Of a stretch of DNA of 31,499 bases, positions 17,834 to 25,996 are shown piece after piece. The stretch spans positions 1-31,499 of the forward strand of contig CAYMLL010000051.1 in the NCBI GenBank assembly GCA_964390645.1, in the 5' to 3' direction. The position numbers and the translations under genes are program-made. How positions within the stretch are numbered: the first letter of the stretch is position 1; each line of letters opens with the position of its first letter. The notes beneath the pieces are model-generated. The model made no database searches. It saw nothing but the letters and a program-made list of their open reading frames with translations, and was not told the DNA's origin. Source of the stretch: CAYMLL01 sp964390645. GTDB taxonomy: Bacteria; Planctomycetota; UBA8108.

Positions 17834-18444
17834 CGACCGTCCCTCCCCGGCCAGTGCCCGCGAGAAGCGCTCGGTCGACGATGAGCAGGCTCTCGACGAC
17901 CGTGTTGCGCCCATGAGTCCATCCGGGGTCGCCCGGCCACACGACGGGAAGCCTCCGCGCGCTGTCGTCGGCGAGACGGGTCGCGACCAGCGGGAGTCGC
18001 ACGCCACGCGACCTGGCTCGATCCGGCGCACGACGATCGCCCGCGGATTCCAGTGTCGGACGGTCGAACCACCGGAGACCACACCACTCGCCGCGCCGTA
18101 CGCCACAACGAAGCACTGGCCGTGGGGAAGCCCGGCGAGGCCCGGGTAGGCCCGGCCGGAGCTCCCGGCGCGAACGCCAGGCCAGGCGCGATTCCCGCGT
18201 CCATCACCGACCGCAGAGAGCTCCCCGCCGATCGCCGGGTGCAGCCGGCGCTCATCGACGACGTCGCTTCCGATGCGCCAGTACGGCTCGACACCCCACC
18301 GTCAGCGACGCTGTGCAGGTCGAAGGTACCCTCCACACGCGGCGCCCTGCAGGAGACGGATCGGAGACGGACGACCTCGACCCGACGCCGCCGCTCCCGG
18401 GAAAGGTAGCCAGCCAGTCGATCCGTGATCTCGTCGGTCTTCAC
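17830..18444 (-). pseudogene. Frame-broken gene upstream of the xylonate dehydratase, function unknown
   Basis: A GTG at 18444 with AGAGGA just upstream starts a frame that looks coding for about 48 residues (MKTDEITDRLAGYLSRERR..., to FDLHSVAD, about 18300). After that the protein-like reading seems to move to a second minus frame (VEPYWRIGSDVVDERRLHP; later FVVAYGAASGVVSGGSTVRHW) and then to a third (VRLPLVATRLADDSARRLP then VVESLLIVDRALLAGTG). The original frame stays open to a TGA that overlaps the dehydratase ATG. Two frameshifts, whether real decay or sequencing errors, would explain this. I recognise no domain in any segment. The alternative is that only the first frame is used and the rest is chance; amino-acid composition argues against that. 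Confidence 0.35.
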
Positions 18445-18498
18445 CCGGTGTCCTCTGATCGGAAGGGCGAGTTGATCGCCTCACGTCCGACTCCTATC

Positions 18499-19281
18499 AT
18501 GCGGATCATGATGGTATCTCAGCTCGAGCGAACGATCAACGCACGTCGGCGTGTGTACCTGCTGCGCCACGGGGACGTCAGCTACTTCGACCACGACGGA
18601 CTCCCCTACGAGCAGGACGCGGTGCCGCTCAACGAAGAGGGGATCCGTCAGGCGAACGCGGCCGCCGAGGCCTTGCGGGACGCGCGCCTCGACCGTCTCG
18701 TCGTCAGCGGGCTGCCGCGCACGGTCCAGACTGCGGCCTGCTTGCGCGCGAATCGCGACGTCGAGGTCGCCGTGCACGATGACCTCCGTGAGATCGCCCC
18801 GGGACGCATGGAGGACCACGACCCCGCCGAGCTGGAGGCGCTGTTCACGAGCTCCCTGCGCGTGGGACTCGACCGCAACACCCGCTTCCTGGGCGGCGAG
18901 ACATTCGGCTCTCTGCTCGACCGCGTGCTGCCGACGTTCGAGTCCTTGCTCGAGGACCACACGTGGAAAGAGATCGCAATCGTCGCGCACGGCGGCACAA
19001 ACCGTGCGATCCTCTGCCGGTGTCTCGGTGCCGAGCTGACGACTTTCTCGGCGCTGGAGCAGGACCCCGCCTGCATCAACGTCATCGACCTGGACGAGAG
19101 CGGCGCTTGCCTTGTCCGCCTCGTCAACTTCACACCGTGGTCGCCGACGAAGCACGGCCTGCGTGCCACAACGATGGAGCGCCTCTGGCTGAGCCACCTC
19201 GCGCCGCGAGCCGTCGACGTTGATCCCGACGGCAGGTCCGGCCCCGACGGCCGCCCCGACTCACACAGGGGGACTGGCTGA
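18499..19281 (+). CDS. Histidine phosphatase superfamily (phosphoglycerate-mutase-like) protein
   Basis: The 260-residue protein has the phosphohistidine motif YLLRHGD (His24), an SGLPRTVQTA block (about 70-79), the candidate acid in REIAPGRMED (Glu98) and the second histidine in VAHGGTNRAIL (His164). Family members act as phosphatases on sugars, nucleotides or proteins, or as mutases; nothing here picks one, though a phosphatase is more likely. The protein ends in a Pro/Asp/Gly-rich tail of about 25 residues. Several ATGs cluster at 18499, 18508 and 18511 and none has a good ribosome binding site; 18499 gives the longest product. The gene diverges from the broken frame at 18444. Confidence 0.88.
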   Translation: MRIMMVSQLERTINARRRVYLLRHGDVSYFDHDGLPYEQDAVPLNEEGIRQANAAAEALRDARLDRLVVSGLPRTVQTAACLRANRDVEVAVHDDLREIAPGRMEDHDPAELEALFTSSLRVGLDRNTRFLGGETFGSLLDRVLPTFESLLEDHTWKEIAIVAHGGTNRAILCRCLGAELTTFSALEQDPACINVIDLDESGACLVRLVNFTPWSPTKHGLRATTMERLWLSHLAPRAVDVDPDGRSGPDGRPDSHRGTG

Positions 19282-19494
19282 GGGGCACCCCCCTCTGCGG
19301 GCGCTCCGTCAAGACGGCGCGATACGTCCGTGCACAGGAGGCACGCGCCTTCCACACCCACGACGAACCGGAAGAGGTACACCGGCTGGTGGTGGCGCGG
19401 GAAGCATTCCCCGGGGCAACCGTCGAAATCGAGCGCCTGACGACCCGTGTTCCGCGCCGTGGCAACCTGCCCCCGACATCGGCGACGCCGACGA
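19282..19494 (+). other. Intergenic stretch with a possible coding remnant
   Basis: Between the histidine phosphatase and the convergent PLP enzyme, one plus-strand frame (different from that of the phosphatase) reads as ordinary-looking protein, for example VKTARYVRAQEARAFHTHDE and then VVAREAFPGATVEIERL. It has no start with a ribosome binding site and runs on into the antisense of the PLP gene. It may be a fragment of a lost gene, or chance in GC-rich DNA. No terminator is visible. Confidence 0.25.
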
Positions 19495-20733
19495 TCAGTC
19501 GAGCTTCATCAACGCGGCGACCAGCCGGTCCACCTCCTCCTCGGTGTTGTAGTGCAGTATGCCGGCCCTCACCATGCCCTCCGGCTCGAGGCCGAGCGCC
19601 TCCGACAGCGGCAAGGCGTAGAAGTTCCCGGGCCAGACGAATACGCCACGCCCGGCGAGATGCCGTGCCACGTGGTCCGGCGCGTATCGCTCGTGCGTGA
19701 ACGAGACGGTCGGCACACGCTCATCCAGACGGCTCTCATCCGTGACGCCCAGAACACGGACACCGGGCACATCTGCGAGGTCGCGAAGCAGGCGAACGAG
19801 GATGCCGTGCTCATGCGCGACGATCGACTCGTACGCGCGAACAAGCGCCCCTCGACGGCCGTCGTCGCCATCTCCTCCCAGCGATGCGATGTAGTCGATC
19901 GCGGAGAGCATGCCGGCGATGCCCTCATGGTTCTGCGTGCCCGTCATCCAGCGTCCCGGGAGCTCCGCGGGCGACGCGCGCAGATTGTAAGCCGGCAGCG
20001 TCTCCAGCGGCTCGCGCTTGCCGTAGAGAAGGCCTATATGCGGACCGAAGAACTTGTACGCGGAGCACGCGAGAAAGTCGCAGTCCCAGTCGACGACATC
20101 GATCGTTCTGTGAGGTGCGTAGTGGACCGCATCGAGAAATACGAGCCCGCCCACGGCGTGGACCATCTCCGTGATGCGACTGACCGGATGGACGGTACCA
20201 ACCGCGTTCGACGCGCAGCTGACCGCAAGCAGGCGGGTGCGATCCGTGAGCTTCTTCTCGAGGTCTTCGAGATCGAGCGTACAGTCGCCGGGGCACATCT
20301 CGACTCTCTTCAAGGTCGCGCCGGCGTCCTCTGCCGCTCGCGCCCATGTCGTGTAGTTGGCGTCGTGCTCGGTGCGACACACGAGGACCTCGTCACCCGG
20401 CTTCCACGTCCTCGCGATCGCCCGACCGAGCGCGAAGGTCAACGTCGTCATGTTGGGCCCGAAGTGCACGAGGTCGGCGTCCGGCGAGCCCAGAAAATCC
20501 GCCGCCGCGCGATGGGCCTCGTCGAGCATCGCATCGCTCTCGACACTGGTCGCAAAGGGCCCGCCATGATTGGCGTTGCGCCGGGCGAGGTAGTCGCTGA
20601 CCGCGTTGATCACACGCCGCGGCACCTGCGAACCCGCAGGGCCATCGAAGAACGCCGCCGGCCAGCCGTTCACCTCACGGGTCAGGGCGGGAAACTGTCG
20701 GCGGCAACGCAAGACGTCGAGCGGTCGTGTCAT
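19495..20733 (-). CDS. PLP-dependent class V aminotransferase, cysteine-desulfurase-like
   Basis: The 412-residue protein has the fold-type I pattern of SufS-like enzymes. PLP-site residues are His123 in TEHDANYTTW, Asp201 and His204 in LDAVHYAPH and the Schiff-base Lys227 in CSAYKFFGPHIG. Start and end blocks (FFDGPAGSQVPRRV; VRAGILHYNTEEEVDRLVAAL) match the VC1184-type cysteine desulfurase-like family. Desulfurase activity is not established for that family, and I cannot place the mobile catalytic cysteine loop. It is the last gene of the minus-strand run, 160 bases after the VWA gene, so it may have its own promoter. The ATG at 20733 was chosen; a TTG 12 codons upstream (20769) is an alternative. 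Confidence 0.9.
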   Translation of the reverse strand: MTRPLDVLRCRRQFPALTREVNGWPAAFFDGPAGSQVPRRVINAVSDYLARRNANHGGPFATSVESDAMLDEAHRAAADFLGSPDADLVHFGPNMTTLTFALGRAIARTWKPGDEVLVCRTEHDANYTTWARAAEDAGATLKRVEMCPGDCTLDLEDLEKKLTDRTRLLAVSCASNAVGTVHPVSRITEMVHAVGGLVFLDAVHYAPHRTIDVVDWDCDFLACSAYKFFGPHIGLLYGKREPLETLPAYNLRASPAELPGRWMTGTQNHEGIAGMLSAIDYIASLGGDGDDGRRGALVRAYESIVAHEHGILVRLLRDLADVPGVRVLGVTDESRLDERVPTVSFTHERYAPDHVARHLAGRGVFVWPGNFYALPLSEALGLEPEGMVRAGILHYNTEEEVDRLVAALMKLD

Positions 20734-20893
20734 CGGAAGCTCGCCAGGTTCTCCGTGAGTCACCGACAAGGCACCGTCACTTGTTCAGCATGACAGGTTT
20801 TCCTCCCGGCGAAAAGGCCCCAACGAAAAACTCCTGGCCCGGCACCCCGGTCCTCGATCGAGAGAGAGGCTAGACCGGCGTCGCGGCGACGGC

Positions 20894-21985
20894 TCACCGC
20901 ACGTTTCGCCGCCGATTGCGCATGAAATCGACAAAAACCGACTGTTCGAGGCCGTCGAGCGACGCGAAGCAGGCGCGTCCCCTGTTGATTCGTGTCATCT
21001 CCTCGACGAAGCGCACGAGCATCGGATCTCTCGCGAGCATGAAGGTCGTGATCGGGATACCGTGGCGACGACACTCGGCTGCCTGGTCGAGCGTCTTCGC
21101 GACGATGCGCCGGTCGAGACCGAAGGAGTTCAGGTAAAGCTCCCCGTCCTGCACGAGCGCGGTGGGCTTGCCGTCCGTGATCATGAAGACCTGGCGGTTC
21201 GCGTGCTTCTTGCGCATCAGAATCCGTCGCGCGAGACCGAGCGCCGCGTGCGTATTCGTGTGGTACGGTCCGACGCCACAGTAGACGAGGTCGCGGACCG
21301 AGACCTCCCTGGCCTCGTCACCGAAGAGAATGACGTGAAGCGCGTCCTTCGGGAACTTCGTCAGGATCAGCTCCGTCAGCGCCAGCGCCACGCGTTTGGC
21401 GGGCGTGATGCGGTCCTCCCCGTAGAGAATCATGCTGTGGCTGATGTCGACGAGAAGGCAGGTCGCCACCGAGACATGGTGCTCGGACTCGTAGACCTCG
21501 AGATCGCCTTCGTCCAGGAGGCTCGAGCCGCCGGCCGTGCGGGCAAAGGTGTTCTTGAACGACGAGACGAAGTCGATCTCCGCGATGTCGTCACCGAAGC
21601 GGTACGGACGGGTCTCGGCGAGCCGATCCCGTCCCGTCCCGGCATGATGCGTGCGGTGATCTCCCGCCGATCCCATCTCGAGGCCACTGAAGATCTGCTG
21701 CAGCGAGTCGGACCGCACGAAGCTCTCTCCGCGCGGCGTCAGCGTCAGGTTCGTCCCTTCGCGGGCGACGAGCCGCCTCCGAAGAAGGTGCTTGCGGAAA
21801 TCCTCGAAAGTCAGGTCGTCATCGAAGAGCCCGTGCCTCTCGCCGGCCTGCTCGAGGATTTCGAGAGCGCGCTCGACGTCACCATCCTCCCGCACCAGCA
21901 GAAACGCGAAGATCCTCTCGAGCACCTTGAAGCGGTCGACGAGGCTCCGGACGCCTTCCTTCCAGTCCAGGTAGCGGACTCTCAC
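20894..21985 (-). CDS. VWA-domain protein partnered with a MoxR-type ATPase
   Basis: The 363-residue protein has an N-terminal helical part (1-165) and a von Willebrand A domain with an intact MIDAS: DISHS (180-184), the threonine in HTNTHAAL (about 243-245) and Asp271 in MITDGKPT. It starts with a GTG at 21985 overlapping the ATPase stop by GTGA, so the two are translationally coupled. This resembles MoxR/VWA pairs such as Rv0958/Rv0959 of Mycobacterium tuberculosis. In related AAA+/VWA systems the ATPase and VWA subunit act together as a chaperone-like or chelatase-like machine. No signal peptide or membrane span is present. The client is unknown. Confidence 0.9.
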   Translation of the reverse strand: MRVRYLDWKEGVRSLVDRFKVLERIFAFLLVREDGDVERALEILEQAGERHGLFDDDLTFEDFRKHLLRRRLVAREGTNLTLTPRGESFVRSDSLQQIFSGLEMGSAGDHRTHHAGTGRDRLAETRPYRFGDDIAEIDFVSSFKNTFARTAGGSSLLDEGDLEVYESEHHVSVATCLLVDISHSMILYGEDRITPAKRVALALTELILTKFPKDALHVILFGDEAREVSVRDLVYCGVGPYHTNTHAALGLARRILMRKKHANRQVFMITDGKPTALVQDGELYLNSFGLDRRIVAKTLDQAAECRRHGIPITTFMLARDPMLVRFVEEMTRINRGRACFASLDGLEQSVFVDFMRNRRRNVR

Positions 21986-23475
21986 TGAAGGTCCTCGAGC
22001 ATGATGCCTAGCATGTCCGAGTACGAGGCGCCCGAGACGACTTCCTCTTTCGCCAGCAGCGAGTGCTGGTGCAGCCCCTCCAGCACGAGCTCCATCGCGG
22101 CGGGGCGCGCCGCCCCGGACTCGTCCGACAGGAACTCGTCGACGACGGCACCGAGCCCCGGCACCGAGTCGAGCGTCTTCTCGTACTCCCGGTCGCCCAT
22201 GCCGTCGGAGATGTCGAGCCGTTTGCCGCCGGAGAACCAGTCGAGGATCGGCTTGTAGCGATCGTTCGAAATACGTGGTTCCGTGCCACGCTCCTCGCGA
22301 ATCTCGCTGCCTTCCTTGATGACGTCCGGAAAGTGCCGATCGAAAACCTGGCGACTCGCCGCGCCGATCAGGTGCCGCGCCACCTTCGTGGCGCCCTCCT
22401 GCTCGCCCTCGTAGACGAGCTCCACCTTGCCGGTGATGCCGGGGAGGACCTGAGCAAGGTCGATGAGGCGCGCGGTCCCGGAGCCTCCTCCATCACACGC
22501 GGCACGCCGCTCGACCTGGCTGACGAGGAGCTCCCGCGCAGCGATCGACAGTCGAACCGAGACGCCTGACGTCTGATCGACGTACTCCGACTGACGCCCC
22601 TGGAGACCGATCGCCTCGATCACATCGAGAAGGAACCCCGGCACGTCTACCTCGGCGCCTCCGCTGCGTTCGATCCACGACTCGCCGTCGGTGATCCGTC
22701 TCGCCTCCTCCAGCGTTCGCGGGTAGTGGGTGAGGATCTGCGACGCGATGCGGTCCTTCAGCGGCGTGATGATGCTGCCACGGTTCGTGTAGTCCTCCGG
22801 GTTGGCCGTGAACACCATGACGACATCGAGCGGAATGCGCAGCGGAAAGCCACGGATCTGCAGATCGCGCTCCTCGAGGATGTTGAGGAGACCGACCTGG
22901 ATACGCGGCGCGAGATCCGGCAGCTCGTTGATCGTGAAGACGCCGTGGTTGGTCCTCGGAACGATGCCGAAATGGATGACCTCCGGGTCGCAGAGATCGA
23001 GCTTGCGGTGCGAGGCCTTGAGTGGATCGATATCCCCGATGAGATCGGCCATCGTCACGTCCGGCGTCGCCAGCTTCTCGCCGTAACGATCCCCGCGCTC
23101 GACCCACTCGATGGGCAGGTCGTCACCTGCCTCGCGAACAAGATCGCAGCTCGACTCCAGAACGGGCGCCAGCGGATGCTCGCGCAGCGGCGAGCCCGCA
23201 ATCACGGGGATCTCGTCATCGAGGAAGTCGCAAAGGAGCCGGCAGAGGCGCGTCTTCGCCTGCCCACGCAGGCCGAGGAGGATGATGTCGTGGCGCGCGA
23301 GGAGCGCATTGACGATCTGAGGCAGCACGGTCTCGTCGTACCCGACAACACCGGGAAAGAGACCGTCGCCCCGCCGCAGCCTCTCGAGAAGGTTACTCCG
23401 GATTTCGTCACGCACGCTCACGGGAGAGTGACGTTCCCGCTCGAGTTCCCCCAGGACCTTCGCTCGCTTGGTCAT
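21982..23475 (-). CDS. MoxR / magnesium-chelatase-like AAA+ ATPase
   Basis: The 497-residue protein has an N-terminal AAA+ domain. The Walker A motif is GLRGQAKT (68-75), in which Ala replaces the usual Gly before Lys; the Walker B region reads HGVFTINELPDL (177-188), with Asn-Glu instead of Asp-Glu. Both variants occur in the Rv0958-like branch, as far as I recall. Also typical are IQVGLLNILEERDLQIRG (about 192-209) and FTANPEDYTNRGSIITPLKDR. The C-terminal 200 residues are less conserved. The ATG at 23475 follows GAAGGAGG and GAGGGG upstream; the frame extends further upstream but is Arg-rich and not family-like. It overlaps the VWA gene and follows the unknown membrane protein by 68 bases. 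Confidence 0.92.
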   Translation of the reverse strand: MTKRAKVLGELERERHSPVSVRDEIRSNLLERLRRGDGLFPGVVGYDETVLPQIVNALLARHDIILLGLRGQAKTRLCRLLCDFLDDEIPVIAGSPLREHPLAPVLESSCDLVREAGDDLPIEWVERGDRYGEKLATPDVTMADLIGDIDPLKASHRKLDLCDPEVIHFGIVPRTNHGVFTINELPDLAPRIQVGLLNILEERDLQIRGFPLRIPLDVVMVFTANPEDYTNRGSIITPLKDRIASQILTHYPRTLEEARRITDGESWIERSGGAEVDVPGFLLDVIEAIGLQGRQSEYVDQTSGVSVRLSIAARELLVSQVERRAACDGGGSGTARLIDLAQVLPGITGKVELVYEGEQEGATKVARHLIGAASRQVFDRHFPDVIKEGSEIREERGTEPRISNDRYKPILDWFSGGKRLDISDGMGDREYEKTLDSVPGLGAVVDEFLSDESGAARPAAMELVLEGLHQHSLLAKEEVVSGASYSDMLGIMLEDLQ

Positions 23476-23543
23476 CAACCCCTCGATTCCTCCTTCGACG
23501 ATCGCTCCGCCCACACGCCGAAGAACGCGGGCCCGGAGAGATC

Positions 23544-25505
23544 TTACTCGACCTCGACGACATTGCCAGCCGACGCAGACTCGTCCCTTCGATCCTCGAG
23601 ATCGACACTGCCGATGGAACGCAGCACACGCACGACCAGAATGTTGCGCTCGCCTCGAGTGATGAGGTCTCCGTCTGCGGACCAGGCCTCCAGGTCGCCG
23701 CTGAAGCAGCGCAGCCGCGAGAGCGCACCGTTTCCGCCGGGCCATACAGGAGTGGCCGAGCGCGTCAGCTCGTCGAGAATGCGTCGCGGCAGTGCGTGAT
23801 CGCTGCGCAGCGCCACGCTCGGGGACACGTCGCTCGCGGTCTGCCGCGCCCATTCGCGGGCACGCTCACGAACAGCGTCGAGGAACGGCGACCCGTCGTC
23901 TCGCTCGTCGGACCGCGCCAGGAACGACACGACGCCGCGGCGCAGGAGAAGATCGATCCGGGTCCGCAGGTGATCCGCGTCGTCGAGTCCGAGAAAACCT
24001 CCCGTCCCGGCGTCGGCGACACACAGCGCATCGAGCGAGACGCGCGCGCTCGACACGGCCGAACGGGCCAGGCTCTCGAGCTCCGCCGCGGCCTCGACAA
24101 GACCGTCGTACTCGGCCGGCGAGACGTCGAGATCTCCTACATCGCTCCCGGACCTCTCCTGCCGATCGACTTCATCGTCCCGCGCAGAACTCGTCCTGCG
24201 ATCCGTCCGAGGACCCGGGAGACCCCGCAGCATGATCCAGAGGATCACCGCGACTCCCATGCCGCCGAAGACACCCGCGAGGGTCACGCCGGGGTGAAAT
24301 CCCGAGCCTCGCCAGCCCACGAGCCCCCCCGCGAGAGCTCCCAGCACGATCATCGGCAAGAGGGGCAGTCCGGCCTTGGATCCGTGTCCCGAAACGCTCC
24401 CCCCGAGCCGGTGGACCTCCGACACCTCTCCGGCGCTCGCGCTCCTCGACGCGCGCTCCGGAAGCGACCCCAACGCTGCCGCTCGCACCCGCAGCCGCTC
24501 CGCGAGCTTCGGCGTGTCGATCGAGGTCAGACGTCCCGCACCGAACTCGTTCTCGAGACGACGATCGAGAGCTGCCGCCAGCCGCATGGCGCCGTCAGAG
24601 CGATGCAGCGAACGATCGCGTGCCAGCTCGGCGACCAGCCGATCGTCGAGGAGCCGATCGATGTCGCATTGCGGACAGAGCTCGGTCTCGTCGAGAGCAC
24701 GACGTACCTCGCGGCAAAAAGCCTGCTCGATTTCGGATTCGAGGAACTCCCCCCCGACGATGCCGCTGGCGAGGCCGATAGCGGCGACCGCAGGTCCATC
24801 TCCGATGCGCGCCGTGAGCGCGTCGTGAAACTCGAGGCTCGGAAGCAACGACAGGAGATCGACCCAGCGATCCGCCACCGACGCGCTGAAGAACCCGGCG
24901 ACGTGAGCGTGCTCCTCTCCGCCACATGCGACTACCGCGGCTGCATCGAGCAGTCCGCGAGCGATCGCGGACTCCACCCAGCGAAGACCGATGCGACCGC
25001 GCACCGAAACATCGCTCGAGCCCTCCCCGGGCGTGGCCGCGTGAAGCAGCACGCTGCAAACGCGAGGCTCTCCGATCCACCGGTCCTCGAGAGAGCGCAG
25101 CTTCTCGGCCACGGCCAGGAGCAGCCCCGGGCCGATCGGGTCGATGAAGCCCTGCACGAGGAAGATCCGCAGCTCTTCCGCGGCCGTGCGGAGGCCGGCG
25201 AGCCCATCGTCGACGGAGTCACGAACGGCGCCGTCCGACCGGTGCTCGAGCCGAATCGCCTTGTCGATCACGGACCGCGCCGCCACCAGCGCATCGAGAA
25301 GACGGCTCGATGCATCGCCGTCGACCGCGAATCGACGCTCGACGCCACCGATCGACAGCTCGGCAACACCCTCGTCAAGATAAATGAACGCGACCGTATC
25401 GGGCAGCTCTCCGAGACACTCTGCAACGCGACGCGACACATCGTGACGCAGCCTCGCGGCAACATCGCCGAGAAAGCAGAATATGATCGGTTGGACCCTG
25501 GTCAC
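23544..25505 (-). CDS. Large unknown protein with a central membrane hairpin, beside the MoxR/VWA pair
   Basis: The 653-residue protein starts at a GTG (25505) and opens MTRVQPIIFCFLGDVAARLR, a beta-strand then glycine turn. Residues 1-340 are mixed alpha/beta with a CPQC pair near 277-280. Two adjacent hydrophobic spans (about 380-398 and 406-428) form a hairpin, and the C-terminal 220 residues are acidic and soluble, ending VDLEDRRDESASAGNVVEVE. Both ends would thus lie on the same side, probably the cytosol. I do not recognise the family. Its location directly upstream of the MoxR and VWA genes on the same strand suggests it is the client or membrane platform of that machine, but this is position-based inference only. 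Confidence 0.8.
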   Translation of the reverse strand: MTRVQPIIFCFLGDVAARLRHDVSRRVAECLGELPDTVAFIYLDEGVAELSIGGVERRFAVDGDASSRLLDALVAARSVIDKAIRLEHRSDGAVRDSVDDGLAGLRTAAEELRIFLVQGFIDPIGPGLLLAVAEKLRSLEDRWIGEPRVCSVLLHAATPGEGSSDVSVRGRIGLRWVESAIARGLLDAAAVVACGGEEHAHVAGFFSASVADRWVDLLSLLPSLEFHDALTARIGDGPAVAAIGLASGIVGGEFLESEIEQAFCREVRRALDETELCPQCDIDRLLDDRLVAELARDRSLHRSDGAMRLAAALDRRLENEFGAGRLTSIDTPKLAERLRVRAAALGSLPERASRSASAGEVSEVHRLGGSVSGHGSKAGLPLLPMIVLGALAGGLVGWRGSGFHPGVTLAGVFGGMGVAVILWIMLRGLPGPRTDRRTSSARDDEVDRQERSGSDVGDLDVSPAEYDGLVEAAAELESLARSAVSSARVSLDALCVADAGTGGFLGLDDADHLRTRIDLLLRRGVVSFLARSDERDDGSPFLDAVRERAREWARQTASDVSPSVALRSDHALPRRILDELTRSATPVWPGGNGALSRLRCFSGDLEAWSADGDLITRGERNILVVRVLRSIGSVDLEDRRDESASAGNVVEVE

Positions 25506-25549
25506 GAGCGGAGAATCCCGTCCTTCCCACCACTATACCGCCCACGCCG

Positions 25550-25996
25550 TCACAGAACGTCGACAAACCCGCGGTTTGACGGAGCGAGCCCGATCGATCC
25601 CATCGAATCTCGACCGAGCCACTCGATACCCGAATGGAAGAGGGCTCTCGGCTCGCCCTTGCGGAGCGTGCACGCGTAGAGATGCAGGCTGATTTCCAGG
25701 TGAGGATAGGAGTGATCGACGCTCGCTAGATGGCTCCCCACAGCGACCTCGATCGCAAGCTCCTCCGCAAGCTCCCGGGCGAGCGCGATCTCCCGGGGCT
25801 CGCCCTCGCGTACCTTGCCGCCGGGAAACTCCCAGTATCCGGCCATGTTGCTGCCCGCAGGCCGCTGGCCGAGTAGATACTTGCCGTCCCGCTGAAGGGC
25901 AGCCGCGACCACGTGGACGTGCGGAATCCCCGTCCGGCTCGACCGGGTCGACTCGATCCCGCCCACGCTCAACGCCGTGTCACGTCGACCTGCCAC
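25550..25996 (-). CDS. Nudix hydrolase, MutT-like
   Basis: The 148-residue protein has a full Nudix box, GGKVREGEPREIALARELAEEL, in two parts: GKVREGE then REIALARELAEEL, matching G-x5-E-x7-REU-x-EE-x-x-U. The start HVHVVAAALQRDGKYLLGQRP and the NMAGYWEFPGGK stretch are typical of MutT, which hydrolyses 8-oxo-dGTP and related nucleotides to clean the precursor pool. The start is taken as the GTG at 25996, which overlaps the sulfatase end by 28 bases; a GTG at 25966 would remove the overlap. Neither has a strong ribosome binding site. It sits between the broken sulfatase and the unknown membrane protein on the same strand. Confidence 0.9.
   Translation of the reverse strand: MAGRRDTALSVGGIESTRSSRTGIPHVHVVAAALQRDGKYLLGQRPAGSNMAGYWEFPGGKVREGEPREIALARELAEELAIEVAVGSHLASVDHSYPHLEISLHLYACTLRKGEPRALFHSGIEWLGRDSMGSIGLAPSNRGFVDVL

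Noticed and set aside
19495..20733. Selenocysteine lyase or selenium-supply role for the PLP enzyme because a selenoprotein is encoded nearby
   Set aside because: It is 10 kb away on another transcription unit, the family is VC1184-like with no proven activity, and nothing in the sequence points to selenium.
23544..25505. Tubulin/FtsZ-like assignment for the 653-residue protein, from its Gly-containing N-terminus
   Set aside because: The GGGTGTG-type nucleotide signature is absent; FLGDVAARL alone is not enough.
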